DNA of 64,000 bases from JACDAN01 sp963847235 (GTDB lineage: Bacteria; Actinomycetota; Thermoleophilia; Gaiellales; Gaiellaceae). Positions 52,049 to 60,318 of the stretch are shown in pieces. The stretch covers positions 62,001 through 126,000 of the forward strand of contig CAWJYU010000023.1 in assembly GCA_963847235.1 (NCBI GenBank), given 5' to 3'. The notes beneath the pieces were generated by a model, which ran no database searches, was not told where the DNA came from, and was given only the letters and a program-made list of their open reading frames with translations. Position numbers and translations under genes: made by a program. The stretch's first letter is position 1, and every line of letters starts with the position of its first letter.

Positions 52049-52258
52049 TTAGAGGCCTGGCCCGAGCACGACGATGTAGTCGCCGATCGGGTTGTGCACG
52101 GTGACGTACATCTCGACCACCTTCAGCCGAGTCGGCTTGTCGGGCGGCCCCCCTCGTTGGTCTTCCCACTTTTCGACTGCGTTCTGAGCCGCAGCGGCGA
52201 AGCTCTCTCCCGACCTGCCGACGATGACGGGGTCCACGCGTTCGACGTCGACGGACAT
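52049..52258 (-). CDS. Dodecin-like protein, 69 aa
   Basis: SVDVERVDPVIVGRSGESFAAAAQNAVEKWEDQRGGPPDKPTRLKVVEMYVTVHNPIGDYIVVLGPGL. The segment VIVGRSGESFAAAAQNAVEKWED matches dodecin TIIGQSPESFAKAADVAVQEASKT in spacing and helix pattern, and the C-terminal strand pair matches the 52-aa neighbour. I infer a diverged dodecin paralog. Its stop is 11 nt before the start of the 52-aa gene, so the three genes form one transcript running 52258 to 51642. GAGG upstream of the ATG. Confidence 0.65.
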   Translation of the reverse strand: MSVDVERVDPVIVGRSGESFAAAAQNAVEKWEDQRGGPPDKPTRLKVVEMYVTVHNPIGDYIVVLGPGL

Positions 52259-52290
52259 AGGCACCTCCTCGGTTGTCCTTTCCGACGATC

Positions 52291-55220
52291 CTACGACGAG
52301 GCGGTCTGCCGAGCCAACAGCCGCCGCGCGGCGGCGACGTTGCCCTTCGACTCGTACGCCAGTTGCGCTGCTCGCAGATCGCCGGCGGCGACGTAAGCAC
52401 GTGCCTTGAGATCCGGCGAATCGGTGCGCTCGGCGAGCGCGACCGCCTCTCGTCCGAGGCCCGTGTCCGAGGTGGCTCGCGCGAGGGCAACGCGCCACAT
52501 CACCTGCGCGACGACGTCCACCGGCGTGGCCCCGTCCTTCGCGAGCCTCGCGAAGCGCGCAGCCTCCTCGAACTCGCCTTCCTCGCACAGCGCGTCGGCG
52601 AGGAACGCGCTGATCGGCGGGATCACGCTCTGTGCTCCCATCTCGGAGAGCTCGGAGTACGCCCAGCGGAGCACGGCGGTCGCCTCTTCCGGCCGGTCCG
52701 CGAGCAGTTCGATGTCGGCCGCCATCAACGAGCGCATCGCGATCCGGAACCGCTGCCCGAGCTCTTGCCAGATCTGGCGTGCCTCTTCCTGAAGCCGGCG
52801 CGCCTCCTCGAAGTCGCCCTGCATCGCTCGCAGTCCGGCGAGGGAGCCGATGACGGAGGCGCGGAGCGAGCGAGTCGAAGGCACGTCCCGGAGGAGCTCC
52901 TCGCACCGCCGGATCGCAGTCGGCGCCGGCGCAGGCCCGTAGTAGACCGCCTGCGCAAGCTGTGCCGCGATCGCGGCCTGCTCGCCCGCGTCGCCGGCGC
53001 GACGGGCGTGCTCCAGCGCGCGTTCAAGATGCTCGGTACGCGCAGCCCAGCGGAAGGCGTGCAGATGCACCTCGCTCTTCAGCCACCACGCCTTTGCCAA
53101 GCCGACGTCGTCGCCGAGCTCCTCCAGCAGGGGGATCGCGCTGTCCGCGACGGCGACGATGTCGTCCACGGATTCCTCGGGATGTGTGAAGGCTCGGAAG
53201 AACTCGCGCTCGATCAGCGTGCGGAGCTCCAGGCGTCGGTCGCCCCCGGCCTTGGCCGACTCGAGCGCCTCGTCGAGGACGCGCTCGGCACGCCCGAAGT
53301 CGCCGGTCCGCATCAGCGCACTGCCCAGGATGGGCAGGATCTCGCGCCGCTCGTCGTGCGAGTCGGGCAGGAGCGCAGCGGCGCGCGTCAGCAGTGTGAC
53401 CGCGGCAGGCGCATCGCCGCGTCCGATCGCGCGCCGACCCGCTCGGGCCAGCCGCTCGCCGCCCTGAGTCGCCAGCGAGTCGTCGGCGCGGCCGAGCTCC
53501 TGCCGGTAACGAAACGCCTGTTCCAGGTGGTAGCCGATGATTTCGTCCAAGCTCTCCCGCCGCCCGCTGCGAGCCAGTTCGCGTAGCGCTCGTGGAGCTC
53601 GGCTCGGCCGGCCTTTGCGACCCCGAGGTAGGCCGCGTCGCGGATCAGGATGTGGCGGAAGCGGAAGCCGTCGTCGCCGGGAATCAGCGAGCGGTCCGGC
53701 TCGATGAGGTCCCGTCGGACCAGTGAGAGGAGCAGCGAGGCCACGGCCTGATCTCCGGAGAGCGAGTTGACCGCGCCGGCAGTGAACTCGCGTCCAATCA
53801 CCGCGGCCTGCTCGACCACAGCGCGCTCCTCCGGGGCCAGCCGGTCGAGGCGTGCCTCGAGCAGCGCTTGGATCGTGGGCGGGATCGCCGCTGCCGGCGA
53901 TCCCTCGACCGCAAGGGCGAGCATCTGCTCGACGAACAGCGGATTCCCCTCGGCGCCGGCCAGGATCCGTGCCCGCTCGTCGTCGTCGACCTGGCCGCCG
54001 AGAGCCTCGACGAGGCGCTCCGAATCGTCCTCGGAGAGCGGCTCCAGCGCGACCACGAGCGAGCTGGTCGCGTTCCAGGTCGGCCGGTGCTCCAGGAGCT
54101 CGGGCCGCGCGAGGCCGAGGACGAGAACCGGTGCGTCGGTCGTCCAGCCGACGAGGTACTCGAGGAGGTCCAGGAACGTCGGCTCGGCCCACTGGAGCTC
54201 GTCGATCGCGAGGATGATCGGGCGCTCTCTCGCCATGTGCTCGAGAAACCGGCGGACGGCCCAGAACGTCTCCTCGCCGCCGGGCGGCGCCTCCTCTGAG
54301 CCGACGGCGCCCGCGAGCCTGTTTGCGATCCGGTCCGCGTCCTCGGCGCCCTCGAGGAACTGCGCGATCCCGTCCTGGGTCAGCCTCCCTGTCGCGGAGA
54401 GGACGATTCCGCGCAGTGGCCAGTACGTGATCCCCTCGCCGTACTCGAGACAGCGCCCCACGAGCGTCGTCGCACGGCCGCGGGTGGCCGAGAAGACCTC
54501 ATTGCCGAGTCGCGACTTTCCGATTCCCGCCGGGCCGACGACCGTGGCCATGCGGCACCGTCGTTCGCGATCGGCGGCGTCCAGCTCGGTCTCGAGCGCC
54601 GCCAGCTCGTCCTCGCGCCCGACCATCGGCGTGTCCAGCCTCCGCGGGAAGGGCGGCGCGCCCTCGACGACGCCGAGCAGCCGCCACGCGGGCACGGGTT
54701 CAGCCTTCCCCTTGAGTTGGAGCGGCTCCATCGGCTCGACGAGCACCGCGTTCGAGACGAGCCGGTAGGTCGAGTCGCCGAGCAGGATCTCGCCCGACCG
54801 GGCGGCGGCCTCGAGCCGCTGCGTGGTGGCCACGGCGGCGCCGGTGGCGAACGACTGCCGGTCGGAGTGGTCACCCGCGACGACTTCGCCCGTGTTCACG
54901 CCCGTCCGGATCGCAAGCCGCACGCCGTGAATCTCCTCGAGGTCCTGGTTGAGCGATCCGAGCGCGGTGCGCATGTCGATCGCGGCCCGAATCGCTCGCA
55001 GAGCGTCGTCGTCGTGCACGGTCGGGATGCCGAAGACAGCCATGACCGCGTCGCCGATGAACTTCTCCACGGTGCCGCCGTGCCGCTCCAGCTCCCGGCG
55101 CACAACGGCGTAGTACTGCTCCATCACGCCGCGCAGCACCTCAGGGTCGAGCGCCTCGCCGAGCGGCGTGGAGTTCGCGATGTCCGAGAAGACGACAGTG
55201 ACCGTCTTGCGTGCTGCCAT
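52291..55220 (-). CDS. Class III adenylate/guanylate cyclase - AAA ATPase - TPR regulator, one frame break
   Basis: About 975 residues. Residues 1-170: cyclase domain with metal Asp residues in VVFSDIANSTPLGEAL and EKFIGDAVMAVFGIP, RTGVNTGEVVAGD. Residues ~205-520: STAND/AAA ATPase (VVGPAGIGKSRLGNEV Walker A, IILAIDELQWAEPTFLDLL Walker B, ALEPLSEDDSERLVEAL). The rest is a TPR-like helical array (ERLARAGRRAIGRGDAPAAVTLL, FGRAERVLDEALESAKAGG, DFEEARRLQEEARQIWQELGQ). The frame changes near 53560 between ANWLAAGGGR and SLDEIIGYHLEQAFRYRQEL; net 3n+2, so probably one base missing. ATG at 55220 has TAGAGT 6 nt upstream. Confidence 0.82.
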
Positions 55221-55226
55221 GAGGAG

Positions 55227-55232
55227 ACTCTA
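55227..55232 (-). promoter_or_regulatory. -10 hexamer TAGAGT for the cyclase-ATPase gene (leaderless)
   Basis: Minus strand; ends 6 nt before ATG at 55220. The divergent ffh promoter is 22 nt away. Confidence 0.45.
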
Positions 55233-55253
55233 GGGGTCGAATCCGGCTGTCTC

Positions 55254-55259
55254 TAGACT
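55254..55259 (+). promoter_or_regulatory. -10 hexamer TAGACT for ffh (leaderless)
   Basis: Ends 9 nt before GTG at 55269. Confidence 0.45.
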
Positions 55260-55268
55260 GTTCCGCCC

Positions 55269-56594
55269 GTGTTCGACACGCTCGGTGACAAGCTCAACGC
55301 TGCCCTCGGCCCGCTTCGGAGCCGCGGAAAGCTCGACGAAGAGGTGATTTCGCGCTCGATGCGCGAGATCCGTCTCGCGCTGCTCGAGGCGGACGTCAAC
55401 TTCCGTGTCGTCAAGGACTTCGTGGCCCGTGTGAAGGAGCGCGCGCTCGGCCAGGATGTCGCGCGCAGCCTCACGCCTGGGCAGCAGGTCGTGAAGATCG
55501 TCCACGAGGAGCTCACGACCTTGATGGGCACCGGGGACTCCAAGCTCGTGTTCGCGGGCAAGGGCGCGACTGTGATCCTGCTCGCCGGGCTTCAGGGCTC
55601 GGGCAAGACGACCGCCGCGGCCAAGCTCGCGCTGCTGCTCCGCAAGGAGGATCGCGCGCCGGCGCTCGTCGCCGCCGACCTCCAGCGCCCGGCCGCCGTC
55701 GAGCAGCTCCAACAGCTCGGCCGGCAGATCCAGATCCCGGTCTTCACCGGCACGGATCCGGTCGAGGCGGCCAAGGACGGCATCGAGCAGGCCAAGGCGC
55801 AGGGCCGCGACGTCGTGATCGTCGACACCGCCGGCCGGCTCCAGATCGACGAGGACCTGATGGACGAGCTGGGCAGGATCCGCGACGCCGTCAAGCCGAC
55901 GAACGTCCTGCTCGTCCTCGACGCGATGACCGGCCAGGAGGCGGTCTCGGTCGCGGAAGCCTTCCAGGACCGGGTCGCATTCGACGGCGTCGTCCTCACG
56001 AAGCTGGACGGTGATGCGCGTGGCGGCGCCGCACTGTCCGTGAACGCTGTGACCGGAAAGCCGGTCAAGCTCGCTTCCGTCGGCGAGAAGCTCGACCAGC
56101 TCGAGTACTTCTATCCCGACCGGATGGCGTCGCGGATCCTCGGGATGGGCGACGTCCTGACCCTGATCGAGAAGGCCGAAGAGGCGGCGTCGGAGGAGGA
56201 TCAGGCCGCGATGGAGGCACGCATGCGCGCCGGGGAGTTCAGCTTCGACGACTTCCTGACCAGCTACCGGATGCTGCGGAAGATGGGCCCGCTCAAGGGC
56301 GTTCTGGGGATGATCCCGGGCCTCGGGAACCAGCTGAAGGGGCTCGACGTGAACGAGGTCGAGCTCTCACGCGTCGAGGCGATCGTCCTCTCGATGACGC
56401 CGCAGGAGCGCCGGATACCGCACCTGATCGACGGGTCGAGGCGCAAGCGGATCGCGGCAGGCAGCGGCACCGACATCCAGCAGGTGAACAAGCTGCTCGC
56501 GGCGCGGAAGCAGATGCAGAAGATGATGAAGCAGATGGGGAAGGGCAAGATGCCCGGGCTCCCACCGGAGCTCCAGAAGGCACAACGGAGGTGA
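55269..56594 (+). CDS. ffh: Signal recognition particle protein Ffh
   Basis: SRP54 GTPase binding signal sequences with 4.5S/6S RNA. N domain (FDTLGDKLNAALGPLRSRGKLDEEVISRSMREIRLALLEADVN), G domain (LLAGLQGSGKTTAAAKLA, AADLQRPAAVEQLQQLG, VIVDTAGRLQIDEDLMDEL, LTKLDGDARGGAALS, GMGDVLTLIEKA) and the Met-rich M domain (MLRKMGPLKGVLGMIPG, KQMQKMMKQMGKGKMPGL). 441 residues, intact. Start of the ffh-rpsP-khpA-rimM-trmD run. Confidence 0.96.
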   Translation: MFDTLGDKLNAALGPLRSRGKLDEEVISRSMREIRLALLEADVNFRVVKDFVARVKERALGQDVARSLTPGQQVVKIVHEELTTLMGTGDSKLVFAGKGATVILLAGLQGSGKTTAAAKLALLLRKEDRAPALVAADLQRPAAVEQLQQLGRQIQIPVFTGTDPVEAAKDGIEQAKAQGRDVVIVDTAGRLQIDEDLMDELGRIRDAVKPTNVLLVLDAMTGQEAVSVAEAFQDRVAFDGVVLTKLDGDARGGAALSVNAVTGKPVKLASVGEKLDQLEYFYPDRMASRILGMGDVLTLIEKAEEAASEEDQAAMEARMRAGEFSFDDFLTSYRMLRKMGPLKGVLGMIPGLGNQLKGLDVNEVELSRVEAIVLSMTPQERRIPHLIDGSRRKRIAAGSGTDIQQVNKLLAARKQMQKMMKQMGKGKMPGLPPELQKAQRR

Positions 56595-56595
56595 A

Positions 56596-56838
56596 ATGGC
56601 AGTTCGCATGAGATTGACGCGGGTCGGGTCGAAGAAGAACCCGATCTACCGCGTCGTGGTCGCCGACTCGCGCTCGCCGCGGGACGGCAGGTTCATCGAG
56701 ATCGTCGGGCGCTACAACCCGCAGACCGACCCGTCGACGATCGAGTTCGACGAGGACAGGGTTCGCGAGTGGCTCGGCAAGGGCGCCCAGCCGTCGAACA
56801 CGGTTTCGCGCCTGCTCAAGGTCAAGAATATTGGCTGA
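56596..56838 (+). CDS. rpsP: 30S ribosomal protein S16
   Basis: 80 residues: MRLTRVGSKKNPIYRVVVADSRSPRDGRFIEIVGRYNPQTDP is the universal S16 core. GGAGGTGA lies just before the ATG, 1 nt after the ffh stop. Overlaps the next TTG start by 8 nt. Confidence 0.96.
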   Translation: MAVRMRLTRVGSKKNPIYRVVVADSRSPRDGRFIEIVGRYNPQTDPSTIEFDEDRVREWLGKGAQPSNTVSRLLKVKNIG

Positions 56839-57061
56839 GCTGCTCGCGTACCTCGCGAGGCAGCTCGTGGACGATCCCGACGCGGTCCGCGTCGAGGAGG
56901 TCGAGACCGACGACGCGCTCGTCCTCCGTCTCCACGTAGCGAAGGATGACGTCGGCAAGGTGATCGGCCGCCAGGGACGGATCGCGCGGGCGCTGCGGGC
57001 GATCGTTCGCGCGGGCGGCGCGCGCCAGCGCCGGCGGCTCGTGCTCGAGATCGCCGATTAG
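56831..57061 (+). CDS. khpA: KH-domain RNA-binding protein KhpA (YlqC)
   Basis: 76 residues: AELLAYLARQLVDDPDAVRVEEVETDDALVLRLHVAKDDVGKVIGRQGRIARALRAIVRAGG with the G-R-Q-G KH loop. Binds small RNAs and mRNAs and, in firmicutes, influences cell elongation. TTG start overlaps rpsP. Standard position between rpsP and rimM. Confidence 0.92.
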   Translation: MAELLAYLARQLVDDPDAVRVEEVETDDALVLRLHVAKDDVGKVIGRQGRIARALRAIVRAGGARQRRRLVLEIAD

Positions 57062-57527
57062 CGACCAGGAATTCGTCACCGTCGGCCGGGTGGGGAAGCC
57101 CCACGGCCTGGACGGCTCGTTCGTCGTCGAGCAGGCGAGCGAGGATCCCGAGCGCTTCGAGCCGGGCGCCGTCCTGCGCGCCGGCGGCCGGGAGGTTCGC
57201 GTCGAGGAGCGCAAGCATTCGGGCGGCCGACTGGTGATCCGGCTCGACCGGCCGGTTCCCCGGGGGACGAGGCTCGAGGTTCCTCGGGGAGCGCTGCCGT
57301 CGGCCGGGCCGGGCGAGTACTACGTCTTCGAGCTCGTCGGACTCGAGGTCGAGGAGGAAGGCGGGCGGAAGCTGGGCGTGGTCACCGACGTCGTCCCGGG
57401 ACCGGCGAACGACGCGCTGGAGCTCGACACGGCTATCCTGCTCCCGCTCGTCGAGGCCTGTGTCCGACAGGTCGACGTCGACGGGCGCCGAATCCTGGTG
57501 GCGCCCGGTTTCGCGCCGGACCACTAA
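57057..57527 (+). CDS. rimM: Ribosome maturation factor RimM, probable ATT start
   Basis: Helps 30S assembly around S19. DQEFVTVGRVGKPHGLDGSFVVEQASEDP is the family N-terminus; PRC-barrel half is YYVFELVGLEVEEEGGRKLGVVTDVVPGPANDALEL and ILLPLVEACVRQVDVDGRRILV. The first in-frame GTG (57090) would remove the first beta strand. ATT at 57057 overlaps the khpA stop (ATTAG) and gives 156 residues; no ATG, GTG or TTG is available further upstream. Confidence 0.9.
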   Translation: MSDQEFVTVGRVGKPHGLDGSFVVEQASEDPERFEPGAVLRAGGREVRVEERKHSGGRLVIRLDRPVPRGTRLEVPRGALPSAGPGEYYVFELVGLEVEEEGGRKLGVVTDVVPGPANDALELDTAILLPLVEACVRQVDVDGRRILVAPGFAPDH

Positions 57528-57530
57528 CCT
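57525..57530 (+). promoter_or_regulatory. -10-like TAACCT before trmD
   Basis: Ends 9 nt before the CTG at 57540 and includes the rimM stop; the geometry matches the other leaderless promoters. Confidence 0.35.
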
Positions 57531-57539
57531 GCTCAAGCC

Positions 57540-58196
57540 CTGCGCCTCGACGTCTTCACGCTGGTTCCCCATGTCTTCGCTGCTGTCTCCGAACAACGCC
57601 CAGTCGCCTCCGTCCTCGGTGGGGAGCTCGACCTGCGCCTCTTCAACTACCGGGACTGGGCTCCCGGGGGCGAGGTCGACGACGAGCCGTACGGCGGCGG
57701 CCCGGGCATGGTCATGCGGGTCGACGTCGTCGCCGCGTCGCTCGAAGGCGTCTACGGCGGCCTGCCGGACCACCGCGTGGTCGCGTTGACGCCGCAGGGT
57801 CGCCAGCTCGACCAGGCGCTCGTGGACGAGCTCGCCGGGGAGGAGCACCTGACGCTGCTCTCGTCCAGGTTCGAGGGCTTCGACGAGCGAATCGTGGAGC
57901 ACCTGGCGACGGACGCGATCTCGATCGGGCCGTACGTCCTCTCCGGCGGCGAGCTGCCGGCGATGGTCGTGGCCGATGCGGTGGCCCGGCGGCTGCCGGG
58001 CGCGCTCAGCGAGGGCTCCGGCTCGGAGGAGAGCTTCTCGGCCGAGCTCGAGGGTGGGCTCGAGTACCCGCACTACACGCGGCCGGCGGAGTTCCGCGGC
58101 TGGACGGTGCCGGACGTCCTGCTGTCGGGCGACCACGCCCGGATCGCGGACTGGCGGCGGGAGCAGAGCCGCACGCGGACAGCGGATCGGGCATGA
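57540..58196 (+). CDS. trmD: tRNA (guanine37-N1)-methyltransferase, probable CTG start
   Basis: SPOUT-fold enzyme preventing frameshifting at Pro/Leu/Arg codons. LRLDVFTLVPHVFAAVSEQ is the family start with CTG exactly where Met normally is; LRLFNYRDWAPGGEVDDEPYGGGPGMVMR, LTPQGRQLDQALVDELAGEEHLTLLSSRFEGFDERI, ISIGPYVLSGGELPAMVVADAVARRLPG (SAM knot) and LEYPHYTRPAEFRGWTVPDVLLSGDH follow. 218 residues. The next in-frame ATG would remove more than 50 conserved residues. The stop overlaps the lepB ATG. Confidence 0.94.
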   Translation: MRLDVFTLVPHVFAAVSEQRPVASVLGGELDLRLFNYRDWAPGGEVDDEPYGGGPGMVMRVDVVAASLEGVYGGLPDHRVVALTPQGRQLDQALVDELAGEEHLTLLSSRFEGFDERIVEHLATDAISIGPYVLSGGELPAMVVADAVARRLPGALSEGSGSEESFSAELEGGLEYPHYTRPAEFRGWTVPDVLLSGDHARIADWRREQSRTRTADRA

Positions 58197-58795
58197 GGAA
58201 CCCCGTCGACCGTCTCACGCACCGCCTGCCGCGGCCCTGGAGGGTCGCGATCGACTGGGTGGTCACGATCGTCGGCGCCGTCGCGATCGTGCTCGCGATC
58301 AAGCAGTGGGTCGTGAACCCGTACCGGATCCCGTCCTCGTCCATGGAGCCGACGCTTCACTGCGCCGGCTCGGGGCTGGGCTGCACCTCGCGCTTCTCCG
58401 ACCGGGTGCTCGCGAACCGCTTCATCTACCACTTCACGGATCCCGAGCGGGGCGACATCGTCGTCTTCACGACACCGCAGCGCGCGCGGCAGGACTGCGG
58501 TGCCGGCGGGACGTTCGTCAAGCGGATCGTCGGGCTTCCCGGCGAGACGTGGGAGATGCGCAACGGCTTCGTCTACATCAACGGCAGGCGCCTGAACGAG
58601 CCCTACGTGAAGGAGGACCGGCGTGACGTGGACACGAGGCCGCCGGAGAAGATCCCGCCGGGTCAGTACTTCGTGATGGGCGACAACCGGGCACAGTCGT
58701 GCGACTCGCGCGTGTGGGGACCACTGGCGCGGGACAACCTGATCGGCAAGGTTTTCGCGATCTATTTCCCGCCGAGACGAATTGCCTTGCGCTAG
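58193..58795 (+). CDS. lepB: Signal peptidase I
   Basis: Cleaves Sec/Tat signal peptides outside the membrane. One N-terminal transmembrane helix (IDWVVTIVGAVAIVLAIKQWVV), catalytic Ser in YRIPSSSMEPTL, catalytic Lys in GTFVKRIVGLPGE, box E MGDNRAQSCDSRVWGPL. Two Cys pairs (LHCAGSGLGCTS; RQDCGAG) may form extracytoplasmic disulfides. 200 residues. ATG overlaps the trmD stop. Position before rplS is reversed relative to many genomes. Confidence 0.93.
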   Translation: MRNPVDRLTHRLPRPWRVAIDWVVTIVGAVAIVLAIKQWVVNPYRIPSSSMEPTLHCAGSGLGCTSRFSDRVLANRFIYHFTDPERGDIVVFTTPQRARQDCGAGGTFVKRIVGLPGETWEMRNGFVYINGRRLNEPYVKEDRRDVDTRPPEKIPPGQYFVMGDNRAQSCDSRVWGPLARDNLIGKVFAIYFPPRRIALR

Positions 58796-58830
58796 CATCC
58801 CGCGGTCGGGCCGCCGCCCGACCCTTTGCC

Positions 58831-59307
58831 ATGGCGAACCCCATCGAGACACTCGAGCGCAAGCAGCTGCGCGCCGACCGTCCGGAGTTCAAGGCGGGGG
58901 ACACCGTTCGTGTCCACTTCCAGGTCATCGAGGGACAGCGCCGCCGCATCCAGGTCTTCGAGGGCATCGTCCTCAAGCGGCAGGGCTCCGGCTCCCGTGA
59001 GACGTTCACGGTGCGGAAGCAGTCGTTCGGCGTCGGCGTCGAGCGGACGTTCCCGCTGCACTCGCCGAAGATCGAGAAGATCGAGGTCATGGCCATCGGC
59101 GACGTGAACCGCGCGAAGCTCTACTACTTGCGCGGGAAAGTGGGCAAGAAGGCGCGCGTGCGCGAGCGCCGTGATGGGGTGCGGCTATCCTCGGCCGGTG
59201 CCGCAGCCGTCGCCGCCCAACAGCCTGCCGACGAAGATTCCGGGCCGGAAGAGGCCGTCGAGGCCCCGGCCGACGAGCTCGAGCCCGAAGCCTCAGAAAA
59301 GGGGTAG
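58831..59307 (+). CDS. rplS: 50S ribosomal protein L19 with C-terminal extension
   Basis: 158 residues. The L19 core is ANPIETLERKQLRADRPEFKAGDTVRVHFQVIEGQRRRIQVFEGIVLKRQGSGSRETFTVRKQSFGVGVERTFPLHSP, ending at YYLRGKVGKKARVRE near residue 112. The remaining ~45 residues are an Ala/Glu-rich acidic tail that overlaps the 5' part of rnhB in another frame. Sits at the junction of the large ribosomal subunits' bridge with 16S rRNA. Confidence 0.93.
   Translation: MANPIETLERKQLRADRPEFKAGDTVRVHFQVIEGQRRRIQVFEGIVLKRQGSGSRETFTVRKQSFGVGVERTFPLHSPKIEKIEVMAIGDVNRAKLYYLRGKVGKKARVRERRDGVRLSSAGAAAVAAQQPADEDSGPEEAVEAPADELEPEASEKG
59186..59191 (+). promoter_or_regulatory. -10-like TATCCT inside rplS for rnhB
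   Basis: Ends 6 nt before GTG at 59198, within the coding region for the L19 tail. Confidence 0.35.
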
Positions 59308-59953
59308 ACGGCTCCTCGAGTTCGACCGCCGCTTCGGGCGGCGGTTCGTCGCCGGGGTGGACGAGGCGGGCCGCGGTTCCTTGGCGGGACCGCTGGTCGT
59401 CGCCGGGGTCCTCTTCGACTACGAGCTCCTGCGAGACCACCGCTGCCGGCCCCTGGCGGGCCTGAACGACTCGAAGCAGCTGACCGCCGAGGAGCGGGAA
59501 GCGCTGTTCCACGGCGTGGTGGCCTGCGCGAACTCGTTCACTGTGCGCGTGATCTCGTCCGGCGAGATCGACCGCGGCGGACTGCATCGCTCGAACCTGG
59601 AGGGGATGCGCTCGTGCCTGCGGGAGCTGGCGCCGCCGGCGGAGGCATGCTTGGTGGACGGGTTCCGGCTTGGCCCCTCTGCGCCGGCGCACACGGCGGT
59701 CGTGGACGGGGACGAGCGGTCGGCGGCGATCGCCGCTGCGTCGATCATCGCGAAGGTGGTGCGCGACCGTGCGATGCGGCGGATGGACGCGCTGTTCCCC
59801 GCGTATGGGTTCTCGTCCCACGTGGGCTACATCACGCCGCGGCACTCGGCCGTCGTACGGCAGCGGGGACCGTCGGAGATCCACCGGCGGTCGTTCCAGG
59901 CGCTCTGTTACCTGTCGCCGGAGGAGCTGGCCGCGAGGCTCGAGGAGGAATGA
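59198..59953 (+). CDS. rnhB: Ribonuclease HII
   Basis: Removes ribonucleotides from DNA. RFVAGVDEAGRGSLAGPLVVAGV holds the first catalytic Asp-Glu, LNDSKQLTAEERE the D-S-K-x-L motif, CLVDGFRLG and VDGDERSAAIAAASIIAKVVRDR the remaining acids, ending SSHVGYITPRHSAVVRQRGPSEIHRRSF. The ~40 N-terminal residues are Pro/Ser-rich and lie in the rplS overlap (110 nt); the true start could be later. ATGA links it to yraN. Confidence 0.92.
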   Translation: MPQPSPPNSLPTKIPGRKRPSRPRPTSSSPKPQKRGRRLLEFDRRFGRRFVAGVDEAGRGSLAGPLVVAGVLFDYELLRDHRCRPLAGLNDSKQLTAEEREALFHGVVACANSFTVRVISSGEIDRGGLHRSNLEGMRSCLRELAPPAEACLVDGFRLGPSAPAHTAVVDGDERSAAIAAASIIAKVVRDRAMRRMDALFPAYGFSSHVGYITPRHSAVVRQRGPSEIHRRSFQALCYLSPEELAARLEEE

Positions 59954-60285
59954 ACCGGACGGGCGCGCGGGCCGAGCGCCGGGCGCGCCTCTTCTATCTG
60001 CTTCGCGGCTACCGGGTGCTCGGCGCGAACGTGCGGCCGGGTGGGGTGGAGGTCGACCTGGTGCTTCGGCGAGGCAAGCGCGTCGTGTTTTGCGAGGTGA
60101 AGGCGAAGCTCGGCGAGCGATACGGCGATCCGGCCGAGATGGTCGGGCTCGAGAAGCAGGAGCGTCTGAGGCGGGCCGCCGAGGCGTGGCTGGCAGAGCA
60201 TCCGGAAGCGTGTGAGTGGGAGGTGCGCTTCGACGTCGTCTCGGTGACGCCGCGGGGCGTGCAGCGCGTGGCGAACGCGTTCTAG
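59950..60285 (+). CDS. YraN/UPF0102 family endonuclease-like protein
   Basis: 111 residues: GARAERRARLFYLLRGYRVLGANVRPGGVEVDLVLRRGKRVVFCEVKAKLGERYGDPAEMVGLEKQERLRRAAEAWL has the restriction-endonuclease-like core E-x(n)-D-L-V and E-V-K. Often next to rnhB, comM and dprA. Activity in this family is little studied. ATG overlaps the rnhB stop. Confidence 0.9.
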   Translation: MNRTGARAERRARLFYLLRGYRVLGANVRPGGVEVDLVLRRGKRVVFCEVKAKLGERYGDPAEMVGLEKQERLRRAAEAWLAEHPEACEWEVRFDVVSVTPRGVQRVANAF

Positions 60286-60318
60286 GACTCCTCCGCCGCC
60301 CGGCGAAGGAGGTTGGTC

